Shown here piece by piece: positions 46,216 to 57,051 of a stretch of 64,000 nucleotides of DNA. The position numbers and the translations under genes are program-made. Position 1 is the first letter of the stretch. Each line of letters starts with the position of its first letter. The DNA comes from Paragorgia papillata (Eukaryota; Cnidaria; Anthozoa; Scleralcyonacea; Coralliidae): positions 284,001 to 348,000 of the forward strand of contig JAWNZC010000105.1 of assembly GCA_035771165.1 (NCBI GenBank), read 5' to 3'. The notes beneath the pieces were generated by a model that worked only from the letters and a program-made list of their open reading frames with translations, did not search any database and had not been told where the DNA came from.

Positions 46216-46581
46216 GGTGGCTCCATACAGTTTCTTGGAAGATGGAAAATACAAGTTTGAGAGTCCAAAACACGTGCATAAACAATTCGGAAAAAGAATA
46301 AAACTAGATGGTATGCATAGTTAAAAAGTCCGACAATCAAAAACTGTTACCAAATAAATAGCAACAACTATGACCTTTCAAAATGGCTGCCAATTACCCT
46401 TTGGAACGTCATTATTTCCATAGCAATAACTGTTGCTATTTATTTGGTAACAGTTTTTGATTGTCAGACGTTTAAACTATGGATAACATTTAGTTTTATT
46501 CTTTTTCCGAATTGTTTATGCACGTGTTTTGGGCTCTCAAACTTGTATTTTCCATTTTTCAAGAAACTGTATGGAGCCACC
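46216..46581. mobile_element. Near-palindromic MITE with TTAA target duplication
   Basis: 366 bp bounded by TTAA at 46212-46215 and 46582-46585. Both ends are GGTGGCTCCATACAGTTTCT. The arms of about 150 bp (46216-46368 and 46433-46581) are nearly perfect inverses, so the single strand would fold almost completely. Lies just after the terminal exon of the DDE-core gene copy 2. Confidence 0.9.
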
Positions 46582-46615
46582 TTAACTTATACTTTTGTTA
46601 CTGAATTAACATACC

Positions 46616-46671
46616 TGCCAAGGCCACCCTGCCAAGGCCACCCTGCCAAGGCCACCCTGCCAAGGCCACGA
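46616..46671. repeat. 14-bp tandem repeat (CTGCCAAGGCCACC), four copies
   Basis: Four consecutive nearly identical units. The same core phrase recurs, diverged, at about 46175, 46770 and 46850-46890 in a wider degenerate array. Confidence 0.9.
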
Positions 46672-46899
46672 TTTTGCTGCATTATCTACTGGTTGCTGCT
46701 CCTGCCTATTATCGAACTTAAAAACGTGACAACTTCTACTTTTGTTACTGAGTTAACCTAACTGCCAATGCAATAATTTTGCTGCCTTTACCCTGGTTGC
46801 TGCTCCGCCAACCTGTTTGAACTTCTACTTTTGTTGCTGAATTAACCTACCTGCCAAGACAATGATTTTGCTGCCTTATCATCTGCCAATGCAATAGTT

Positions 46900-47752
46900 T
46901 TGCTGCCTGGCTCGTCTCTGACGTTTGTCCGAAATGCACCGCGATTGGTCTACAGTAACCTTAATTTAAACTTTTATCCAAATACCAAAATAAAAAACCC
47001 AAAACCAAATAAAAAACAAGATAACAAAACAAAAAAAAACCAACCCAACAACACATGATAACAAAAAACCCCAATCTTTGCTTTCAAATATTAGAATTCC
47101 TTTTTACAAAACTCTTACACCGAAGTCTTAACATTTAGATGAAATTTCTATTGGTAATGGCAATTCTATATATTCATACTGTTCAGACTCAACGCATATA
47201 TTCACATTTCATTGATTTGTTATTGTTGTGTGGATCTTATTTCCAAACTTTTTGTCATCTTTCTTATATAAGTTCACTGTAATAATTTTTATTCTCTGGA
47301 CGTTTCTCCATGACAAATTTATTCGTTCGAAATGTTAGACATATACGATCAATGTTTCGGCAATATTCCAACCTTAGTATATTTTGATTTATATTTCAAC
47401 ACTGCCTATACACAACACATTAATTTAATTTCACTGTTCTGTATACATTTTCAGTGTTCTGATACTGTTGTATCTTGTAGAAAATTTACTTCATGTACTA
47501 GAAGCTACTTAACAACTGTCTACTCTATAGTGTAGTTTGTATCGCAGTGTAATGTATCGCACGTAGAAAACAAACTCCTCCTTAATTGGTGGGAAAATTC
47601 TCCAGCAAGTAAAGAAAATTTTTGTATTTGGCGTGCAATGTGACATTTTGGTGTGCACAATGACGAAGCACAAAAAAAAACTTGTGCGTGCACACTTGCA
47701 ATACTCTGCAGACTGGTATATGTATGTATATACTCTGCAAACTGGTATATAT
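46900..47752. other. A/T-rich intergenic sequence
   Basis: No supported gene. Contains an A/C-rich tract (46970-47070) and two phrases ACTCTGCAGACTGGTATA/ACTCTGCAAACTGGTATA at 47703-47752 immediately before the palindrome. Confidence 0.4.
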
Positions 47753-47900
47753 ATACAAAGCATGAAGTATAGTTACCTTAAAGTCTTCGCTACCAGAGGT
47801 TTCACCCTAAACGGGATCATCAGAGTCGCCTGATGATCCCGTTTAGGGTGAAACCTCTGGTAGCGAAGACTTTAAGGTAACTATACTTCATGCTTTGTAT
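47753..47900. repeat. Perfect 148-bp palindrome containing hammerhead core
   Basis: Arms 47753-47823 and 47830-47900 are exact 71-base inverse complements around the six-base spacer AGTCGC. The arm contains CTGATGA and GAAACCTCTGGTA, as in Penelope-type terminal repeats. Confidence 0.9.
47826..47866 (+). ncRNA. Hammerhead ribozyme motif, Penelope-type (candidate)
   Basis: Self-cleaving RNA motif. Stem I is TCGC/GCGA (47826-47829 with 47863-47866); the conserved CTGATGA is 47830-47836; stem II is CCC/GGG with loop GTTTA, but the closing pair next to the core is T-T instead of the usual pair; GAA is 47850-47852; stem III is ACC/GGT with loop TCT; the cleavage triplet is GTA, ending at 47862. 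Short stems like these are known for hammerheads of Penelope-like elements. Activity is uncertain because of the T-T mismatch and the competing palindrome. Confidence 0.6.
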
Positions 47901-47937
47901 TTTGCTCTATCTATATATGGTATTGAGCACTCTCTAA

Positions 47938-48000
47938 CATATATATATATTTATATATTTATAAATATATATATATATTTATTTATTTATTTATTTATTA
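47938..48000. repeat. A/T microsatellites
   Basis: (TA)n and (ATTT)n runs after the palindrome. Confidence 0.85.
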
Positions 48001-48239
48001 AGTTTTGCCACAAGGTTCAATAAGAGTAGTAATTAATTAAAATTAAAAAAAGTACTGAATTACTCACAGTGAAACTTAAGTTACAACGTAAAATATAAAA
48101 TAATGTGGCAATTACTGCGATCCCAAGCAAAAAGGAAAGACATTAATTATTTAGGTTGTGTTAATTATTATTTTATAAGTATTAATTATTAACCATTAAT
48201 TATTGTCAAGTATTAATTATTAGTTCTTATTTACTAATT

Positions 48240-49049
48240 ATTAAGTATTAATTAATTAATTAATTAATTAATTAATTAATTAATTAGATATTAGATATAC
48301 AACAGCAGATCGCACTAATAAGACTTCTCGGTTCGCACAGCTGGTCTACTGCTGTCTGGTAGTAAAGCTGAAGCTGGCTCGCCTCTTGAACTGTCTAAGA
48401 GTGGTTCCCTTTCCACGCATTTCACACGGTAGTGTGTTCCATGTTCTACACATTCTTGTAAAGAAAGATCGTTGGAAGGTGACTGTTTTACATTTACGAG
48501 GATGGAAGTGAAGAATATCGGGGTTTGAGTTTTTTCTTGTTGTTCTGAGTGGCATATATGGAGTAGGTAGGATGTGAGGGTTAATTTCAATTAGGTTGTT
48601 CACAGCTTTGAAGAAGAAGGTTAAATCGAGATATTCATGCCAGTAGGATATTGGAAACAATTGTAGGGACAGTAGTCGTTGTTTGTAGGTTGTCATGGTG
48701 CGAAATGGTAGATTCAGGATAACTTTAGTAGGACGGCGTTGCACTCTTTTGACACATCTGATCAGGTCAATAGATTGCAGTGACCACACCTGGGTTGCGT
48801 ATCAGAGGTGTGGTCGAACAATAGCAAGGTATATTGTTCAGACGCCACAGAGTCGTGTAGGTCATTAACATAGAGCAGGAAGATAATTGGACCAAGAATA
48901 GATAATTGTGGGACGCCTGATGTAACTGGAAGCGTAGACGATGTAGCTCCAGGAGCGTCATGGCTCAGAGATTTTAGGGGTGGCCAAGAAGACAAACAAC
49001 AAGGTTTTTCCGACATATCACATATATATATACACATATATATATACAT
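48240..49049 (-). pseudogene. Non-LTR reverse transcriptase relic with internal deletion
   Basis: Minus strand. 49049-48790 carries VTSGVPQLSILGPIIFLLYVNDL, the block before the catalytic site. Coding then jumps directly to the C-terminal region (48789-48346: LIRCVKRVQRRPTKVILNL and MCRTWNTLP), so the YADD and thumb are deleted. The 3' side ends in a (TTAA)n tail at 48247-48287, a plausible element terminus. Too decayed for a clade call. Confidence 0.75.
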
Positions 49050-49820
49050 GTATAGAAAAACACCTTATTAAAATATGAAGTAAAAATCCATATAATAAAT
49101 TAATAATAATATTAATAGCATAATTTCAGAGAAAACCGTTATCAGAAGGCTTTAAAAGGATACATCTTTAATTAAACGAGATTACATTACTTTATATAAG
49201 ACTATTCGAACAAGAAATGGAAATGGAATGTGGGCAACAGTCCTTTCATCGTATACGGTATACTTAATGTGTGTATATTCTGTGTATTTATTAACACTGT
49301 AATAGTCTTCGCAACAGTGAATAAAAATGAATGAATAAAATCGTCTGGCGTTAGCCAGAATAAAATACGGACAGGAAAGAGTTGAAGAAAAATCGTAACT
49401 AATTTTCAACATGTTTTTAATGGCACATTTTATTATTTTCAAGAAAGTCTTCGTTCAAAACGAGGACTTTGGTATTTTATTTTTATCTGAGACCTTGTTT
49501 GTAAATGTTAAATTTCTTCAGTAATCAAAAAGGGGAATCCCATAATTAGTAAAGATATATGACATTTTTTATAAAGGTTTATGTGTAGTTATGGGAACCA
49601 CATTCGAGTTTTGGTCGCGTATTATCGTGAAACGAGGGAGAATTTGAATGAAGAGCGCAATTAGCCTCCGGCTATGTTGCGTATGAAAGGCGACACGGCA
49701 CGGAACACGCGGTTGGATATGCAGTGTAAAATTACTGTTTAGGAACCATGAAAAAAACATCAGAAAAAGAATAAAGGATTTGTAATGTATAGTATAGTGC
49801 AATCATTCAGGATCTTAGGA
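49050..49820. other. A/T-rich intergenic sequence
   Basis: Short frames only, no recognised motif. Confidence 0.4.
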
Positions 49821-49825
49821 CACAA

Positions 49826-49869
49826 CCCTGGACGCGTTTCGGCCTTCTATGGTGGTCTCATCAACAGGG
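49826..49869 (-). ncRNA. Hammerhead ribozyme relic, Penelope-type
   Basis: On the minus strand: stem I CCCTG/CAGGG, core TTGATGA (consensus CTGATGA, so the invariant C3 is changed to T), stem II GACC/GGCC with one mismatch, then GAAACGCGTC with a minimal stem III and cleavage triplet GTC. The string CGAAACGCGTC is characteristic of Penelope-type hammerheads. The C3 change should abolish cleavage. Confidence 0.65.
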
Positions 49870-50178
49870 ATTTGGGGTCGATGTGATTTAAGTAAATAAC
49901 AAAATAATAAACACTATCAACACGGTATTATAAATAATTATAATAAAGGAGAGATAAAGTGAGTGCTTACCAAACTTGTTTGTGTTTTTGAGTCCAACGC
50001 GTCGCAGCATCTTGGAATTGGTATATAAAAGGGACTTGTTGTCGATGTATGTTTCGGTTGTAGCCGTATAAGCCAAAATCGCGCTCCTCTATTGTGAGTC
50101 TTCGGGTGTGCAATGAGGGGCATTGCTTCATTCGTTATGAGCAATACAAATAGAATGACAGATTATCTATAGACTCAC

Positions 50179-50411
50179 CTAAGAGCAATACAGGTCTTCT
50201 TTCCATCCGTGGCATACTTCGGCAAATATGCCTCCGCATCGAAATCCCTGTGTAAGGATTTTACACTAAACTTCGCATGAAGCTCCCGATCCGAGAGGAT
50301 AGCACAAGCTTGGATTTTTTAAGACAAATCGCAATAGATTTGTCGCAGTAACTCATCGTTATTACTCTTCAGAGCGCTCTGCACACGTTCTAAGACGTTT
50401 GTCGAAGCCAT
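50179..50411 (-). pseudogene. Possible first exon of an unrecognised gene
   Basis: ATG at 50411 (MASTNVLERVQSALKS), open except for one TAA near 50319-50321, after which the same frame continues (SDRELHAKF, DGKKTCIAL) to an AG|GTGAGT donor at 50179. The long same-frame continuation and good donor suggest a coding exon with one nonsense change. No family recognised. Confidence 0.35.
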
Positions 50412-50780
50412 GACACAACAGTCAATCCTCGATCGATCTGTGGGGAGGTCTGATCGGTTTGTGGATCAGGGGCTCGTATAGAAGCTATCCGATTGGCTAA
50501 TTCAAAAAATATCTGAATTCTCATTGGCTAAATTTTTTGATCGATCATATGCATCAGCGGGCCCATCAGCCTTCAGTGTATACGGCATGATTCTATAGCC
50601 TTTCTGATCGCAGCTTGAACGCGAAGGTTCAATTTAAAGTGCCACAGAAATATAAAAGCGAAATAGCGAATATACTGCAATGTCTTGTAGTATTTACAAG
50701 ACTGTGCAGTCCGCGTTTGAGAGAAACGATCGGCCATATCTTCAAGATGTTTACGCTGATCTGATGAAGTGAATCGACGC

Positions 50781-52401
50781 CAACCTCGTACCCAGGTTCT
50801 TACCTCCGCTCCCCCGCTCCCGCCCACCGCTGCGGAAAGACCCTGGTACACGCTGGTCACGTGTCGTCTATCAAAATTTTCGACTGTGGGAGTGTCCCCT
50901 GCGTATCAATGCTTGCCCTCGCTGGAATAGTCTAAGAAATGCATGTATACGTATCTTTTGTTTTCTGGTATTAGATTTTGAAATGAATCCTTAAACCGGT
51001 GATACGATTTTAAAATTGAAACAAGTTGTTTTGACAGCTATTGTTTTTAGTTTATAATAAATCGCTGTGTTTATTTAAGTTTACAATGAAGAAAGTTTTT
51101 GATGTTCCCATTCGTTTAATAATCGTCAACCTGGGTGCTTAAATTATACAATATATAGTCGATTAATCGATATCTTATTATCATTTTTCTATTTATATAA
51201 ACTCCAGTTACTCCGCAAATTTGATCTTTCGTCGCTTGATCATGAAATATAAATACGCCACTACGAAAACTGTTGCCGCTCCTCCATTCGGCAAAGTATA
51301 TTAAAATATCGAATAATAGTATTAATCAACGTACGACAAATAAACAAAAATAAACAGTACTAAAATAGTAAAATATTTGAAACCAAGATCATTCTATAAT
51401 GCTACAGCAAGACACTAGACACATTTAATAAGGCAAAGGTGAAATGTTGAACCTTTGTTGTCATCTGTCTGCATTTCTGAATGCGCTGTGTTGTTTACTT
51501 AAAGAAATAGTACTCAGTAGACTTCAAGAAAGCGGGCGAGTCTTATCGATTTTTCTGCTTCTTTGCTGTCACAAACTTCTTGTCCGATAAAGAAACCCCC
51601 GTTCAAGTTAACTTGTTACGTATCTTTTAGTTTTGATCGTTTTAAACGCAACAACCTAATACCCGCCGCTTTTCGGACTATTAATAATAACACGTCGTAT
51701 TAAATTATAGTCCATCGCCAATTGTTTAAAATATAATAGGTACGGATGATCGACTAACCTTTTTAAAATGAACTTGAAAATTGGCATTTTATATCAAATA
51801 TATTTATCAATTATCATGTTCGTGGATGACTGACCATAATTTTGTCCGCATGAGAACTGGTCAAAACAACGCAGCACAGTAAACCTCACAGTGGATAATG
51901 AAATGGAAGACTGTTTCAAACTCTCAATATAAACAATAAAATACGTATGTGTTTCACCTGTACGTTGTTGAATACCACACGTTAAAGCTGCCGTTATATT
52001 TAAGCGAATACGTCAGTTAAAAGCCTCGCGATTCAAATATGCTTAAAACGAATATTCTCCCATCAATAAATAACACATGTCGCCAGCGCTACAAAGCCAG
52101 CAAAATATTGATCTTTGAGACTTTGGCATTTTTATTAAATTATATCTCGTTTCGGATTGTTTCTCCAAGCCATGTGCACCTTTCGTGAGTCGTGACATTT
52201 CATCTAGCCAGATGTTTTCCGTTTTGTATAAACGCTACTCCGGTCGGTAAATCGAGAACGTTTTTTGTACCACCCTACCCACACTAAATTTATTTTGTAC
52301 TGCCCATATTTTGGGAAGCACGTGACCAGCGTGTACCAGGGTCTTTCCGCAGCGGTGGGCGGGAGCGGGGGAGCGGAGGTAAGAACCTGGGTACGAGGTT
52401 G
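50781..52401. mobile_element. DNA transposon with perfect 83-bp TIRs and 9-bp target duplication
   Basis: 1,621 bp. Ends start CAACCTCGTACCCAGGTTCT; the left arm 50781-50863 and right arm 52319-52401 are identical inverse complements (83 bp). The target duplication is AATCGACGC at 50772-50780 and 52402-52410. A 9-bp duplication is usual for Mutator-like elements (8-10 bp). The interior is A/T-rich with no long frame, so it is non-autonomous. Perfect TIRs and a perfect target duplication mean a recent insertion. Confidence 0.9.
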
Positions 52402-52410
52402 AATCGACGC

Positions 52411-53214
52411 TTTGCCGAAGAGTTCTGTTGAAGAGCTGTTGAGTGCTATCAACAACACGAGCTTCTGCCTCAGTAGAAATTTTGGTGCCGAGTCTTTCAT
52501 CCCGAAGTATGTTCGAGAAAGGAAAAACAAGTCTTGTACAGCCATAAGGTAAATATATTCTATTTTAACTAAATTTGACTCAATTTGACTTATTATTATA
52601 GTTTTGGACTTGTATTAACCATGACCGGCTGGCATGATCGTTTATGAAATTAGCATATTACTGCGGTCAAAAGTTTATTAATATTAAATATGTCATTTAT
52701 ATACCGCGAACCCAGCCGAACCAATAAATACTGTAGTGTAGGCATTTTGTTTATGCTTTTTGTCGCCTGATATTAGTTTAAGATTTTGATTTGGATATCT
52801 ATTATCCATATAATGTATATGGACTGTGTCACACTGTCTTGTTGACTTGTTAGACCACATGGCTTGGTGTAATACGATCTCTAGTTCAGATGTGATAAAT
52901 TTTGATTTGTGATATAGACATCAATTGATGAAATTCATGTTTTAATCAACAGCCTTTGGCTTTCCAGGACAAAAAGTATTTTATCCGTTTACTCTTTAGA
53001 CATATTGACTGATGTCATGTTGGTAACTTTGTGTAAACTATATATTATTAAAACTAGTAAGCTAAGAGTGAAAAGTACTAAGCTGGATTAATATTTAACT
53101 TACTCAATATCTGGTTTGTTTATCTTAGATCTGATGTCTTTGGTACTGGTAGGTGACAATAGTCTAGTGCAAACGTTTCACTTGAGCTTTTCATCAACGC
53201 TACTTTTTATTCTC
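52411..53214. other. Intergenic, no supported gene
   Basis: A/T-rich; the minus-strand frame ending near 52411 (MAVQDLFFLSRTYF) could be an exon, but it changes frame relative to sequence left of the 50.78-kb insertion and I cannot support it. Confidence 0.4.
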
Positions 53215-54240
53215 AGCTCCCCTGCTTTTCGTCTGCTGTAAATGAGCATGCTGAATACTTCAGCAAAAGTATTAAAAATCTTTTACCTATGTCTGTTTCT
53301 AAGGAATGCTTAGACATGGGTGCTACTGGGAATTGCTTGTATAGCTCTGTTCTACAAAGGATGACTTGGTTAAGCAGGAGGCCATTTTAAATTGTAATGA
53401 TAAGAAATGGTCATCATTTCTCTGCATTCTGGGTCTCTCTTCTGTTTTAAATAGAAATATTTTTACTTATTACCCTGATTGTGGGGAGCGTAGGTATAAA
53501 TTGTTATTTAATAACCGCATGGTTCAGCCACACTTAACTGCTAAGAAAGATTTAGATGATCTTCATATTTTATTTTGCCATGAAGGTGCTATTAAACCTG
53601 GAGAAACCTTTCAGCCAAATAATTTTGTTCCTCTTCTCTTTCATCCACACCAGCATAAAAGAAAATCTGCAGCTGCTTCACAGGCATCTACAGCATCCAA
53701 GAAACAAAAACTTTGTCCAATTCTCCCTAAGAAAGCCTCGAAAAAATCCGATACTAGTATTACTCAATTTTTTAATGTAGCAGAAAAACCTGTTGTGAAT
53801 CCAACATCTCATAAGGTACATGATGAGTCTTTTTCTTCTGCCGCAGCACTTGGTATTCATAAATTAGATCAACTTAGTAAACCTAGCACTTCAACTAACA
53901 CGCAACAGAGCACTATTTTGTATTCAGAAACAGATAGGGTATCCATTGGGGAAAAGGTAAAATTGAACTTTAATAATTTTGATGTTGCATTGTATAGAGA
54001 TAAAGTTAAGGGTATGAGTACGTCGAAAATTTGCAGTCTAATTAAAAATGTCTATAGGCCAGACAAACAATATTCTTTTCCTAAGACCAATGGTAGAAGC
54101 TTTAGATATGATTGGCTACAATTATATTCCTGGCTTTGTTATTCACCTTCTCAAGATGGTGCATACTCCTTATCATGTACCAATATTACTCCTTATCAAG
54201 TGTCTAGTAATTTGTTATCTGCTCAACAGATCGAATTTGC
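53215..54240 (+). pseudogene. OTU-like / TTF-zinc-finger gene (hAT-related), N-terminal part
   Basis: Upstream coding (53215-53360) reads MGATGNCLYSSVLQ, which fits the Cys loop of OTU proteases. After a one-base frame change near 53357, the frame from 53366 carries VLNRNIFTYYPDCGE, LHILFCHEGA and QPNNFVPLL; here Asn replaces the expected catalytic His of NHF. A Ser/Lys-rich linker follows, then about 54045-54190 the block GRSFRYDWLQLYSWLCYSPS, typical of the TTF-type zinc finger found at the N-terminus of DUF4371/hAT-like proteins. The rest of the hAT-like part is missing because a non-LTR endonuclease begins in the same frame at about 54240. Confidence 0.55.
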
Positions 54241-55310
54241 CCCAATAATCCTGCTGACAAATGTCATGTCTTTAGTTCCCAAGATTGACGAGCTACGTAT
54301 TCTAACATCTGAACAGAGTTTTGATTTGGTTTTTGTTACTGAAACCTGGTTGCGGGAATCCGTTTGTGACACCCATGTGACTTTATTTGATTACCACCTC
54401 TCAAGGCGAGACCGCATCCTTGGCACCCACGGCGGCGTTTGGATGTATATAAAGAACTCCACTATGTTTAAACGTCTACCTGATCTCGAACATCCAGACT
54501 TTGAGGTTTTGTGGACACATATTAGGCCACCAAGATTACCAAGAGGAATTAACTGTATTGTTACAGCATGCGTTTACCATCCACCAGGTTCTAGCAATAC
54601 AAATCTCTTTGAATACCTATCTGAGTCGTTGACACGAGTAGAAAGTCTTTTCCCAGGTTGCGGCGGTATTATCATCACCGGTGATTTTAACCATTTCGAC
54701 ACCAACGACCTCTGCCGTGACTTTCAGTTAAAGCAATTGGTTGATAAACCAACTCGTGGCACCAATATTTTAGATCTTATACTTACGAACATGCACAAAT
54801 TTTATGATGCACAACCAGCTATAGTATTGCCCCCTTTTGGTTTATAAGACCATTATGTAATAATTGTTGACCCAAAACTAAAAGACCAGCTGGGACCTCA
54901 AGTAGAAGGACAGAACTTGGTCGATACCCGAGTAACTTTGACTGGCACCTAGTAAATTCAATCATATCTTGTGATGATAAATGTGATATCTTATGCTCCA
55001 CTACTAAGGCTGGTTATGATATTCTTAAGCCAGAGAAGCACGTAAAATTCCACCGCAACGACACTCCTTGGATTACTGAAAAATTGTCTAATAACACTAC
55101 TCTTGTCAAATTCTATCGGAATAAAGTGAACAGAATGAGGAAATCTTGCCGGGCAAAGTACTATGCTTCAAGAGTTGACAACCTAAAAAGGTCCAACCCT
55201 AAGTCATGGTGGTCAGAAGTTAAACGTATCTCTGGTATGAAACCAATGACCGGCAGTCTGCCAAATCAACTTCATATTGAAAATACAGAACCACGGGCTT
55301 TAGGAAAGGC
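54240..55310 (+). pseudogene. Non-LTR endonuclease and linker, broken (second element)
   Basis: 54240-54847 encodes an APE-type endonuclease: LLTNVMSLVPKIDEL, VTETWL (catalytic Glu), VYHPPGSSN, ITGDFNHFD (Asp/Asn). A TAA occurs where the conserved S-D-H motif is expected (54846-54848, before GACCAT). Linker sequence resumes at 55084-55310 (RNKVNRMRKSCRAKYYASRV and SWWSEVKRISG) and stops before the RT, truncated next to the CR1 element. So the 5' part of an element survives and its RT is gone, the reverse of usual 5' truncation. Confidence 0.8.
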
Positions 55311-55477
55311 TCAGTATGGCTCGAGTGAAAAGTTATTTCAGCGTACGATTGTAAACAAAAAATTGTGTATTTGTCTTACCTTAATGTTCAATGAACTTTC
55401 TTATGTATGATACAAAGTCTGGTATCTTGAAATACGCTACAATCGCTTCACAGTCTTACTATATATATACTGGTGTC

Positions 55478-57051
55478 ATGGCGGCCAGTCATAAAAATAT
55501 GAGCTCTGTAATTTGTAAAAATTCGCAAATAATAAACGAGGCTTCAGATTCAAAAAAGTCAAAATCTTCTTTCTTGTACCTCTTGGAGGACAATTTGTTT
55601 TGGAAGGGTGACTTGGAGTCACTAAAGGAGTTCATAGAAGCTGATTTGCAAATCAGCGGAAGATGGTCATCGCCACGAGGTGAAACGACTCAATTTAGTA
55701 ATCCTAATTTTTGTTTAAAATGGCTTGGTCCGATTGATAAAAAGTTAACGATAGTCCAAGACAACGATGAAAATCACCTATACATCACTCTGAAGAGCTA
55801 CGCCACTCTACCGAAGTCAATAAGCGACGAAATTGAGAATTCTAAAATTGAACACGTGGCATGTGTTGTTGTTGTAGACGAAGCCGACAAAATCGAAAAC
55901 GAAAACAAAGACGGTAGTTGCGGTCAATGTGGTCACTACAGAGAGGAAATAGACAAACTACTCATTCTAGTCAATGAAATTCAAAAGAAACAAGACGAAA
56001 ATCAACGAAATAACGAGTCCAGAGCAGCGAAAACCGACGCTGAGATGAAATCCCTTGTTGAGCAAAATAACAAAATGGCAGCAGAAATTCAATCGTTGAA
56101 GGCCAATAGTGAAGAAATAACAAATGATAATGCAATTATAAGATGTGCTCTTGATATTAAACAAGGCGAATGGACTAAAGTCGAACACGCAAAATCTGGA
56201 GATAGAAAAGGAACTGTTTTTAACGAGAATGCACAAAGTCAAAGGAACCAAAACAGATTTCAAGCACTTCCTGACGAAAATGTAGAGAGCGTAGGCAGTG
56301 GTGTTAACGCACAAATAACTGACTACCATGCAAACCAGCAAGCAAAATTTCAAAATACAAGAGCCGGTAGAAGCAATCCCCGACAACCAAAAGGGACCAA
56401 GGAAAAGGCAAAGACCAACTCGAAAGCCAATGAAAACCAAAGAATACCAACCACCAAGCCATCCAGAGTAAACATTGATCTGGTCATAGGCGACTCGATG
56501 GTCAAGAATATCGACAGCCAAAAGCTTGAAAGAGCCGCAAAACTGTTTGCCACTCTTACAGTCGAGCAACTGTCGAACAGATCCACCAAAAAATTGATGA
56601 ATATTGGAACGAAGACAACAACTACCAAAGAGTTGTAATTCATGTTGGAACCAACGATCTGGCTCATGAAAAACCTGATGAAGTTGCCAAAAAAATGGAA
56701 GCACTTATTACCAAAGTCAAGACCCATGCCAATGAAGTCGCTGCTTCCAGTGTAATACGAAGGTATGACAACAAAGTTAGAGCATGCAATATTACCTATT
56801 ATAATATTTTATTACATGAATTATGCATCAAGCATAATATTACGTATATAGATAATGATTGTATAGACAGATCTATGCTAAATGGATCAAACCTCCATCT
56901 AAACAAACATGGGGACAAATCTTTAGGAGGTGCATTTTGCGCGTTCTTAAAACCAATGCAGATTCCCATTCCACCAACTAGCTATCACACAATGATCATT
57001 TTTTATGGGAAGTTTACGAACAACAGAGGAGAGACTGCTCAATGTACCTAA
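55478..57051 (+). pseudogene. CR1 ORF1: coiled coil plus SGNH hydrolase/esterase
   Basis: RNA-binding/accessory protein of the element. From ATG 55478: an N-terminal domain (LEDNLFWKGDLESLKEFIEA), a CGQCGH motif, then a long coiled coil (about residues 160-220), a basic linker, and the SGNH domain. Block I (VIGDSMVKNI) is in the first frame. The frame shifts by one base at about 56540. Block III (IHVGTNDL) and block V (NLHLNKHGDKSLG, with the catalytic His) follow in the second frame to 57051. All three catalytic blocks (Ser, Asn, His) are present, so only the frameshift breaks it. CR1-type elements with esterase ORF1 are known from vertebrates and invertebrates. Confidence 0.85.

Noticed and set aside
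47753..47829. Functional hammerhead on the minus strand of the palindrome
   Set aside because: The core is present but stem I cannot pair beyond a G-T wobble, unlike on the plus strand.
48240..48290. Possible CRISPR-like or satellite array
   Set aside because: Pure ATTA/TTAA simple repeat, the likely tail of the minus-strand RT relic; no spacers.
52204..52545. Minus-strand coding exon joined across the 1.6-kb insertion to 50573-50770
   Set aside because: After removing the element and one target copy the two frames do not agree, so I could not support one gene.
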